In this document: positions 1 to 5,558 of the stretch, piece by piece
How positions within the stretch are numbered: the stretch's first letter is position 1
How the letters are laid out: the number at the start of each line of letters is the position of its first letter
Source: Oscillospiraceae bacterium
GTDB lineage: Bacteria; Bacillota; Clostridia; Oscillospirales; Oscillospiraceae
Assembly (NCBI GenBank): GCA_031272845.1
Contig: JAISTA010000091.1
Span: forward strand, 1-7,258
Direction: 5' to 3'
Length of the DNA stretch: 7,258 nt
Notes under the pieces: generated by a model
Database searches by the model: none
Told to the model about the DNA's origin: nothing
What the model saw: only the letters and a program-made list of their open reading frames with translations
Program-made: the position numbers and the translations under genes

Positions 1-27
1 TACCATCCGCGCTTGCCGTATCTCCTC

Positions 28-56
28 TTGACACGCGCCGCTATACCTGCTATAAT
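28..56 (+). promoter_or_regulatory. Consensus sigma-70-type promoter of rplU-rpmA
   Basis: A perfect -35 hexamer TTGACA lies at 28-33 and a perfect -10 hexamer TATAAT at 51-56, separated by exactly 17 bases. Transcription would start near 63, about 80 bases before the rplU start codon. Such an exact match to the vegetative consensus fits the high expression of ribosomal protein genes. It is the only complete consensus promoter I see in the window. Confidence 0.88.
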
Positions 57-62
57 AACCTC

Positions 63-143
63 ACCGCATTTATCCGGGCTTTTAAGTTGTGTGCAAAAAC
101 GCGCCCCGGCCGTGAGCGAGTCTTATACAAAGAGGTTTTTACA
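63..143 (+). promoter_or_regulatory. 5' leader of rplU, probable L21-leader-type structured RNA
   Basis: The roughly 80-base leader can fold into a two-part hairpin. CCGGG at 74-78 pairs with CCCGG at 105-109, and directly inside it GTGTG at 89-93 pairs with CGCGC at 100-104 (with G-U pairs) around a CAAAAA loop; ten unpaired bases (79-88) bulge on the 5' side. Bacillota commonly carry a conserved structured leader (the L21 leader RNA family) before rplU, thought to mediate autoregulation. Position and fold agree with that family, but I matched it by hand and not to a covariance model. Confidence 0.5.
129..135 (+). promoter_or_regulatory. Shine-Dalgarno site fixing the rplU TTG start
   Basis: AAAGAGG lies 8 bases before TTG at 144. 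No comparable site precedes the other in-frame TTG at 87, which falls inside the leader hairpin. This supports 144 as the start. Confidence 0.75.
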
Positions 144-461
144 TTGACAGCAGTTATTGAAACGGGTGGAAAACAGTATTCCGTTAAGGAAGGCGACGTT
201 ATCTACATCGAAAAGCTTGACGCGGAGGATGGTCAGGACATCACGTTTGACAAGGTTCTTGCGATTTTGGACGATGAAAACGGCGCAAGCTCCAAAATCG
301 GAACGCCTTATGTCTCAGGCGCGGCCGTGACGGCGACAGTTGAGAAATCCGGCAAGCAAAAGAAAATCATAGTCTACAAAATGAAGCCGAAAAAGGGCTA
401 TCGCCGCAAGCAGGGTCACCGCCAGCCGTATACGAAGGTCACAATCGGCAAGATCGCGTAG
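144..461 (+). CDS. rplU: 50S ribosomal protein L21
   Basis: This is ribosomal protein L21, a large-subunit protein that binds 23S rRNA. From the TTG at 144 the product is 105 residues, close to the usual length of about 103. The N-terminus (TAVIETGGKQYSV) is typical, and the C-terminal family signature is present as KKGYRRKQGHRQPYTKVTI around residues 82-100, rich in basic RNA-binding residues. The frame stays open back to 87, but those 19 codons have no family similarity and overlap the leader hairpin, so I take the TTG preceded by AAAGAGG as the start. It is the first gene of a two-gene operon with rpmA, 43 bases downstream. TTG is an uncommon start for such a highly expressed gene. Confidence 0.97.
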   Translation: MTAVIETGGKQYSVKEGDVIYIEKLDAEDGQDITFDKVLAILDDENGASSKIGTPYVSGAAVTATVEKSGKQKKIIVYKMKPKKGYRRKQGHRQPYTKVTIGKIA

Positions 462-504
462 TCCGGCGGAAATTTACACTAGAATTTAAGGAGTACTAAC
501 TACT

Positions 505-756
505 ATGGCACATAAAAAAGGTATGGGGTCGACCAAAAACGGTCGCGACAGTAAATCAAAACGCTTAGGACCCAAGCGGGCGGACGGACAGTTTGTCCTC
601 GCGGGCAATATTCTCGTGCGCCAGCGCGGAACGAAGATTCACCCCGGCGTGAACGTCGGAATCGGCAGCGACGATACGCTTTACGCCAAGGCAGACGGCA
701 AGGTCAGCTTCGAGCGCGTCGGCAAAGACAGAAAGCAGGTTTCTATCCGCGTGTAG
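505..756 (+). CDS. rpmA: 50S ribosomal protein L27
   Basis: Ribosomal protein L27, 83 residues, whose N-terminal tail reaches the peptidyl-transferase centre. Family sequence runs from MAHKKGMGSTKNGRDSKSKR through GQFVLAGNILVRQRGTKIHP to the typical DGKVSFERV region. AAGGAG at 488-493 is the Shine-Dalgarno site, 11 bases before the ATG. In most Bacillota L27 is made with a short extension (ending like QFFA) that is removed by the Prp protease, whose gene lies between rplU and rpmA. Here the protein begins directly in the mature form and the 43-base gap has no room for prp. The gene ends before a strong terminator and is not followed by obgE, so the operon seems to consist of two genes. Confidence 0.97.
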   Translation: MAHKKGMGSTKNGRDSKSKRLGPKRADGQFVLAGNILVRQRGTKIHPGVNVGIGSDDTLYAKADGKVSFERVGKDRKQVSIRV

Positions 757-777
757 CGCGCAATTGCAAAAGTACAA

Positions 778-801
778 CGCCCCCGGAGAAATTCGGGGGT
801 G
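778..801 (+). other. GC-rich hairpin between rpmA and the terminator
   Basis: CGCCCCCG (778-785) can pair with CGGGGGTG (794-801), with one G-U pair, around an 8-base loop. No T-run follows, so it is not by itself an intrinsic terminator. It may protect the rpmA mRNA 3' end or assist the terminator 20 bases downstream. Confidence 0.45.
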
Positions 802-821
802 CGATAGAGATTATTTAAGAG

Positions 822-870
822 AAGCCCGTGAATGCCGATTTACTCGGTGTTCACGGGCTTTTTCTTTTTT
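822..870 (+). terminator. Intrinsic terminator of rplU-rpmA
   Basis: Bases 822-838 pair with 844-860 in a 17-bp stem (AAGCCCGTGAA against TTCACGGGCTT, two central G-U pairs, then CCGA against TCGG) closed by a 5-base loop, followed by TTTCTTTTTT at 861-870. This is a strong + strand terminator. On the opposite strand the same stem is followed only by CTCTTAAAT, so it may terminate the convergent PIN gene (stop at 874) weakly. Confidence 0.92.
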
Positions 871-873
871 GAC

Positions 874-1371
874 TCAAAACGACCAGCCTTCTTTTTCGGC
901 CAGTTCAGTCACGTTGAAGCAGGGGATGCTGTATGCCTCGCATATCTTCGGGATTTTCTTCGGCGAATCCTTGTTCTCTTCTGTTATCACTGCAATCTGG
1001 TACTTCATTGCGGTTGCGATAAGGAATGCATCGCCGGATGATTTCATATTTGAAAAGCTGAGTAATTCAGGATGTTCATTTACGATTTTCGTCACGTTAG
1101 TCTGTATAGCAGAATCCACGGACAGCACCTCGCAATCATTCTGTTGAAGCCACAGCTTCAAAGCATCGTCCTCGACCTCGTCCCGTATCTCCGAGCATAT
1201 GACTATTTCCTTAGATTTCACCATTTCATCTATGTTATGCCACAAGGTGCTGTACACAGTTTTTCGGTGAGGCTCGTCCGACTTTTGAGAAAGAATAGAA
1301 CAAGTGTCTATTATGTAACGATACGGAGGCGGTATCAGCGTATATTGCTCTCCATTAGCGTGTGTCACCAT
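874..1371 (-). CDS. DUF4411 family PIN-domain protein (probable toxin RNase)
   Basis: A 165-residue protein matching, by recall, the DUF4411 branch of the PIN-like nucleases. Visible landmarks are YIIDTCSIL (residues 19-27, first metal-binding Asp at 22), the acidic stretch EIRDEVEDD (61-69), SGDAFLIATA (112-121, conserved Asp 114), and VITEE (128-132), followed by the family-like KIPKIC and C-terminal GWSF. PIN proteins with this acidic quartet are metal-dependent ribonucleases, often toxins. GGAGG at 1379-1383 lies 7 bases before the ATG, and the start overlaps the end of the upstream ImmA/IrrE gene by 7 bases, so the two are translationally coupled. Base composition is clearly lower in GC than the flanking genes. 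The substrate and actual toxicity are not visible from the sequence; about 15 residues precede the usual domain start. Confidence 0.85.
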   Translation of the reverse strand: MVTHANGEQYTLIPPPYRYIIDTCSILSQKSDEPHRKTVYSTLWHNIDEMVKSKEIVICSEIRDEVEDDALKLWLQQNDCEVLSVDSAIQTNVTKIVNEHPELLSFSNMKSSGDAFLIATAMKYQIAVITEENKDSPKKIPKICEAYSIPCFNVTELAEKEGWSF

Positions 1372-2558
1372 TTCGCCACCTCCGTCAAGAATTTTGGAAT
1401 GTGCTTCTCTTTAATGCCGAGCAGTCCAGAAACCTCCTGTTTGCTAAAATATCCATCGCTATATCCGATCAATAAGACCTTGCAAATTGCAGGGCTTGTT
1501 TTATCGACCGCTTCGCGGGACGGCACCTTTACGATTTTATGGCCTCTGCTTTCCTGCCGAGCAAGCTTCTGCGCCTGTTTCTCGTTCTCGAAATTCTGCC
1601 TGATTTCATTGGCATAAGTATCGTATTCGTACTTTGAAATCCGGCTTGTGTCGTATAGTCTGCGAGCTATAACCTCCTTACTGACGCTGTACTTTTTTGC
1701 AATGGTCTCAATGGTGTCCAAACTGTAGCTTGTAATATTCTGCGCTGTTAAAACGACATTAAGCGAAGCTGCTGGCACAAGAACCTCGCCCGCAACCGCA
1801 TTACAAAATACTTCCTCGTCCTGAGAAGAGAATGAAGTAAACATCTCATTGCAGAGTGTGGACTGTTTCTTCAAAATATGAACCAGTTCGTGAATGATTG
1901 AAAATGTTTTAGCGGGGTATCTATCATTATTATTGATTCCGATTATCGGTGCTGTCTCATTGAATATGGAGATGCCACGAGCAATTTCCACGTCTACGCC
2001 GGTAAAACAATGAACGAAGATACCCTTGCTTTCAACCTGCTGACGAACATATAAGTAGAACTGCCGAGCAGACTGTAGTTTAAATTGGTTGCTCAATTCC
2101 AATCCGAAAAATGTTCTGATATGTGCCGCAAAAGTTGTTGAGGTCTCCGTGTCTGAAACAGAAGGCAAAGTCAACTGCGGAGCCACAATGTCCAAGTCAG
2201 ACTCCGCCGAAGAAAGGAAGTCATGGTAACGTATTAACTCCACAACGGCTAAGTTCAAAGCACTACCGTCTGACAGCGCATCAGGCACCCTCCGCAAATT
2301 GAGTAGTGAAGGCAACTTCTTGATAGGAATGTTGTCTTTATGCATATAGAGACCCGCAAATGGCACTTTCAGGGCTTTGGCGAGAGTCTTGGCCTGATTT
2401 AATGTTGGGTATGCGTCGTTTGAAACATCAAGCCAAGCTCCGATCTTATCCTCAGCAAACCCCGTTTTCTTCACAAGGAAAGAAGACGTGACGCCTATTT
2501 GTGTGCAGATAAAGCTTACGGTTTCTTTGTTTATGTTTGCGTCAATTCTTTCTGCCAT
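1365..2558 (-). CDS. XRE-family HTH / ImmA-IrrE metallopeptidase
   Basis: A 397-residue protein of the COG2856 type. The N-terminal 70 or so residues resemble an XRE helix-turn-helix (GVTSSFLVKKTGFAEDKIGAWL followed by PTLNQAKTLAKALKVP and the usual LYM). The middle (about 150-270) is an ImmA/IrrE zinc peptidase: HELVH at 223-227, then acidic residues E248/E249 and the N-A-V-A-G-E-V-L-V-P segment that normally carries the third ligand and substrate cleft. The last 60 residues form a small extra domain. In ImmA and IrrE/PprI such peptidases cleave a repressor; here the DNA-binding and peptidase parts share one chain, so it may be the regulator or antitoxin of the downstream PIN gene. AAGGAGG at 2567-2573 is 8 bases before the ATG. 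GC is low (24/60 in 1681-1740), suggesting transfer. Confidence 0.9.
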   Translation of the reverse strand: MAERIDANINKETVSFICTQIGVTSSFLVKKTGFAEDKIGAWLDVSNDAYPTLNQAKTLAKALKVPFAGLYMHKDNIPIKKLPSLLNLRRVPDALSDGSALNLAVVELIRYHDFLSSAESDLDIVAPQLTLPSVSDTETSTTFAAHIRTFFGLELSNQFKLQSARQFYLYVRQQVESKGIFVHCFTGVDVEIARGISIFNETAPIIGINNNDRYPAKTFSIIHELVHILKKQSTLCNEMFTSFSSQDEEVFCNAVAGEVLVPAASLNVVLTAQNITSYSLDTIETIAKKYSVSKEVIARRLYDTSRISKYEYDTYANEIRQNFENEKQAQKLARQESRGHKIVKVPSREAVDKTSPAICKVLLIGYSDGYFSKQEVSGLLGIKEKHIPKFLTEVAKW

Positions 2559-2593
2559 GAAAACGACCTCCTTTCCATAAATACTTTTATTAC

Positions 2594-2599
2594 ATTATA
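2594..2599 (-). promoter_or_regulatory. Candidate -10 element of the ImmA/PIN module
   Basis: An exact TATAAT lies on the - strand, about 35 bases before the ImmA/IrrE ATG and just past the stop codon of the lipoprotein gene. A TG dinucleotide lies close upstream but one base too far for a canonical extended -10. No good -35 is seen at 16-18 bases, so activation or weak constitutive use is possible. It would let the module be expressed independently of the upstream genes. Confidence 0.4.
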
Positions 2600-2607
2600 T
2601 GCAGAAA

Positions 2608-3054
2608 TCATTTTGCTTCCTCGCCCATGCTCCCGCCGTACAGCTCCGGCAATACGTCGCTTGTAAAGTTCTCATTTTCTGTCCATTCAAATTCGGAAAA
2701 ATTGGTTATTGAGGGATACATGCCTTTTTCAAACACAGCACTGATTTTTGAAAATTCGTAGCTGTTAAGAATTTTTGCTTTCTCCTCTTCGGAAAGAATT
2801 ACAAAACCTTTGATGTAATACACCGATGGGCCGGGTGCGCGTGGCGAGCCCAGGGTGCCGCCTTTCCAAAATACAGCGTTGACGCCGGAAAGCGAGGAGA
2901 ATCGTGAGGTTATAGGATTCTTGTCGAAGCGCAACTCCTCTTTGGTAAGATCGGGATTTAGCCAATCGTCGTCGTTGCGGCTGCAGCCGAAAAATACAGA
3001 AGCAGCTGTTATCAGAAGAACAATAAATACAATGCGTCTAATTGATTTTTTCAT
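2608..3054 (-). CDS. Putative lipoprotein of unknown function
   Basis: A 148-residue protein that I cannot assign to a named family. It starts with a lipoprotein-type signal: MKKSIRR, a hydrophobic core (IVFIVLLITAASVFF, residues 8-22) and GC at 23-24, giving an export signal with Cys 24 as the lipidated residue. The lipobox (F-F-G-C) is atypical because position -3 is normally Leu. After acid-rich residues 28-30 comes a soluble domain with a WKGGTLG segment and PGPSVYYIKGFVILSEEE (about residues 74-91), which suggests a small alpha/beta fold. AGAGGA at 3060-3065 sits 5 bases before the ATG. The gap to the upstream GNAT gene is 60 bases, so co-transcription is possible. Composition is intermediate between the low-GC module and the GC-rich envelope genes. 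Confidence 0.75.
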   Translation of the reverse strand: MKKSIRRIVFIVLLITAASVFFGCSRNDDDWLNPDLTKEELRFDKNPITSRFSSLSGVNAVFWKGGTLGSPRAPGPSVYYIKGFVILSEEEKAKILNSYEFSKISAVFEKGMYPSITNFSEFEWTENENFTSDVLPELYGGSMGEEAK

Positions 3055-3114
3055 ATCTGTCCTCTGGAGTTGACGCTTTTCGGTTTATGCACTGCCAAGA
3101 AATCAGGCTGTCAT

Positions 3115-3534
3115 TCAATCCTCAGCAACCGGCTTTTGTATCGCCATTACAGCCGTTCCCTCAACAAAGCGGAAGCCCTCGCGGATGTAAAAGGCTTTTG
3201 AGCGATCACTGTCAGACACCAGCATCAGATACAAATATTCGGAGTATCTTTCTTTGACACGCGCAAGCAGCTCTTTGCCGATACCAAGGCCTTGATAATC
3301 GGGGTGCACAAGCAAAAAATGCACATACGCCGTCAAAACACCGTCATCGAGCGCGTTGATAAGACCGACGAGCTTTTCACCGTCCCAGGCCGTAAACACG
3401 GTTTCCGAGTGCTCCAGGGCGGAAACCAGCTTGTTAGGGTAATTTGCCGTCAGCCAGCCGACTGAGCTGAACAGCTCCCGCAGCTGCTCTGCGGTATAGC
3501 TTTTTGCCGCGGTATAGGTAATGTTAAGCGCCAT
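3115..3534 (-). CDS. GNAT family N-acetyltransferase
   Basis: A 139-residue single-domain acetyltransferase of the GCN5-related family, which moves an acetyl group from acetyl-CoA to an amine. The acetyl-CoA pyrophosphate loop is intact at residues 76-86 (VHPDYQGLGIG, giving the Q-x-x-G-x-G pattern), preceded by the strand LTAYVHFLLV and followed by KELLARVKERY. The C-terminal AFYIREGFRF (114-123) is the usual motif B region. The Shine-Dalgarno AGGAGA (3539-3544) overlaps the stop codon of the upstream gene, leaving an 8-base gap, so translation is coupled to the PIG-L-like gene. The family does not reveal the acceptor; a surface amino sugar would suit the context but is speculation. Confidence 0.92.
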   Translation of the reverse strand: MALNITYTAAKSYTAEQLRELFSSVGWLTANYPNKLVSALEHSETVFTAWDGEKLVGLINALDDGVLTAYVHFLLVHPDYQGLGIGKELLARVKERYSEYLYLMLVSDSDRSKAFYIREGFRFVEGTAVMAIQKPVAED

Positions 3535-3542
3535 TGCTTCTC

Positions 3543-5558
3543 CTAAAATAAATCGTCCGGCGTGCCGGCCGCCGTTCCGTGAACCAGGCCGAAGCTTCCG
3601 CTGTCCGCCGCGATACCGGTGGACACCGCACCCGACCTATACATCCCCAGCGCCGCTCTTGCCGCGTCCAGCGCCGACGTGCCGCCGAAGAATGTCAGCG
3701 GCGCGGAGTAGCTAAGCGTCACCGTGTCCTCATCATAGCCGCGCAGATACAGCCTTTTGACCTCCCACAGACCAAACGCCGCCGCCGAATTCGGGAAATG
3801 CGCGCTGTTGCCGCAAATGCCCGCCGCGTCCAGGAGCGTACCCGCGCACAGTACGCGGATTCCGTCGCCCTCGCCGCCGTCTATCCCGGCGGTGACCGCA
3901 ACCTCAGGCTTGAAGCGACGCAAAAGCTGCACCTGATAGTCAAGCACTTTTTCGCGGGAATACTCGTTGTCCGCCGCAAAAACCTCCGCGCGCGCCGCGT
4001 CGCTGTCGATAAACGGCCCGAAAACCGGGTAATTGCGCACTCCGGCCGCCCAGAGCGCGTCAAGAAACTCGTGGTACAGCGCGTCGTTCTCTTCACCCGG
4101 ACGCGTAAGCGCCGCGACCTGCACGTCAAGCCCGCGCTCACCCGCGTACAGAGGCAGCAGGCCGCCGAACTGCGTCAGCTCGTCTCCGATTTGCGGTACG
4201 GCAACCAGCAGGTCGGCCTTTAGCAGCGGCGGCTTCCAATCCTGAAGCTGTGACGGCAGAACGCCGCTTCCGTAAGCGCAAAGCTCGGCAATAATAGCGT
4301 CTGAGGAAAACGAAAGCTCAAAGGAGGAGGCCGGCGCCTCCATACGGACAAGCTCGTGCAAAAATCCGTATTCGCCGATTGTGTATGTTTTGCCGCCTGC
4401 CTCAAGCGAGGCGGCGGCGGTCGGCGGCTCCTGCCAGACGATGTAAACAGAGCAAATGCCCACGGCACTGACGCTCAGGCGGTCGTTCGATGTAAACGCT
4501 GTGCCGCTTGCCGTACTGCCGTCTGTGATATTCGCCGCCGCGCTTCCGCTAGGCAGATGCAGAGACAGCCTTTGCGCCGGCTTTTCAGAATAAATGTCCG
4601 CCGGAATGTCCGCGCCAGTGACATACTGCGCGTAAATCAGATACTTTCCTGCGGCATTCGGACGCAGAAATAGCGTGTAGTCCTCAGTATTTATCTCGTC
4701 CGCGCGGCCTGATGCCTTTAGGCGCACGGTGTAGCTTACTCGGCAGGAAAACGCGCCGCCGTCCAGCTCGCGGAACTCGCCTGCGGTTTCGTTTTCAATG
4801 CTGTGCTTGACCCATCTTTCGGTATACACGTCGATTCTGCCGAGCCGTTTATACGGGTCGCTTCCCGGCTCGTAGTATTTCAGCGCCGAAACGCCGCTTT
4901 GCGCATATGCCTGCTTTGCGTAGGCGCGGATCGCGTCCAGAACAAACGGGCCGTACTCCTGCTCAAGCTCTGCTGAGTAGTATGCGGGCATCGTCTTTTC
5001 CTCCGGCAGCACAGGCTCCGGCCGCTCGCGGCGGATCAGCATAAGCTCGCCAAGCTCATATAAAACACTGCCGTGCTTTGTCGTCTCGCCCGTCGGAATG
5101 AGCGTGAACTTTGCGATATTAACGCTTCCCGCGCGGACGATATATACAAGCGCATCGGTTCGCGCCTCAAACGCGCTCGTTACCTGAGTAAAGGAAATTT
5201 CGCCGTTTTCGGCGGCCGACTTAAAGTAATCCGCCGCGTCAGAGCGTGTTTCGGCGTAGGAGAGCACATAGCCCGCCTCGTCAAGCAGCGCGTTAAAGTC
5301 GGGAGACGCAAAATACTCGTCAAAAACGCTTTGCGCAAGGTACATCGGCTGCGCGGACTCATATTCGCTGAGCCGCGAGTGTATGTAGACGTTGATTACG
5401 GCGACAGCCAGTGTCAGCACCGCGAAAACGCAAATAAACACAAGCCAAAAGACGGACAAACGCCGCCTTTGCCTTGACCGCGCAAGGACGGGTGTCTCGC
5501 TGTGCTCCGGCTCTTGCTCAAAGCCCTCCCCGGGGCGTTCATAATTGTAATTATTCAA
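3543..5558 (-). CDS. Membrane-anchored protein with degenerate PIG-L/LmbE-like domain
   Basis: From a TTG at 5558 the product is 671 residues. A basic cytoplasmic stretch (RSRQRRR) precedes one membrane helix (about 35-57), so the rest should be extracellular. Residues about 75-315 are unassigned and might contain NTF2-like folds. Residues about 329-433 look like a discoidin-type beta-sandwich (NITDGSTASG, then FLHELVRME and AYGSGVLPSQLQDWKPP). Residues 447-645 resemble PIG-L deacetylases, which remove acetyl groups from N-acetylglucosaminyl compounds: a VAVPxxxDE segment, FGGLLPLYAGERG, LYHEFLDALWAAGV, and LWEVKRLYL. However the PHPDDE motif reads PQIGDE (455-460), losing the metal His and the catalytic Asp, and the distal His motif is replaced by GGEGDGIR (561-568). 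It is probably a pseudoenzyme. The start overlaps the glycosidase stop by 8 bases; a TTG at 5603 is an alternative without a ribosome binding site. Confidence 0.8.
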   Translation of the reverse strand: MNNYNYERPGEGFEQEPEHSETPVLARSRQRRRLSVFWLVFICVFAVLTLAVAVINVYIHSRLSEYESAQPMYLAQSVFDEYFASPDFNALLDEAGYVLSYAETRSDAADYFKSAAENGEISFTQVTSAFEARTDALVYIVRAGSVNIAKFTLIPTGETTKHGSVLYELGELMLIRRERPEPVLPEEKTMPAYYSAELEQEYGPFVLDAIRAYAKQAYAQSGVSALKYYEPGSDPYKRLGRIDVYTERWVKHSIENETAGEFRELDGGAFSCRVSYTVRLKASGRADEINTEDYTLFLRPNAAGKYLIYAQYVTGADIPADIYSEKPAQRLSLHLPSGSAAANITDGSTASGTAFTSNDRLSVSAVGICSVYIVWQEPPTAAASLEAGGKTYTIGEYGFLHELVRMEAPASSFELSFSSDAIIAELCAYGSGVLPSQLQDWKPPLLKADLLVAVPQIGDELTQFGGLLPLYAGERGLDVQVAALTRPGEENDALYHEFLDALWAAGVRNYPVFGPFIDSDAARAEVFAADNEYSREKVLDYQVQLLRRFKPEVAVTAGIDGGEGDGIRVLCAGTLLDAAGICGNSAHFPNSAAAFGLWEVKRLYLRGYDEDTVTLSYSAPLTFFGGTSALDAARAALGMYRSGAVSTGIAADSGSFGLVHGTAAGTPDDLF

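Noticed and set aside
87..143. Upstream extension of rplU to the TTG at 87
   Set aside because: These codons overlap the leader hairpin, have no ribosome binding site and no L21 similarity.
565..777. Open frame on the - strand opposite rpmA
   Set aside because: It is a shadow of the conserved L27 gene with no start signals or similarity.
764..1147. Open frame of 127 codons on the + strand after rpmA
   Set aside because: It would be translated across the terminator hairpin and then antisense to the PIN gene; no ribosome binding site.
1072..1617. Open frame of 181 codons on the + strand
   Set aside because: It runs across the overlap of the PIN and ImmA genes on the opposite strand, has no ribosome binding site and no family similarity.
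3579..4223. Open frame of 214 codons on the + strand
   Set aside because: It lies antisense to the PIG-L-like gene, is very rich in Arg and Ala as expected of GC-rich antisense frames, and has no recognisable domain.
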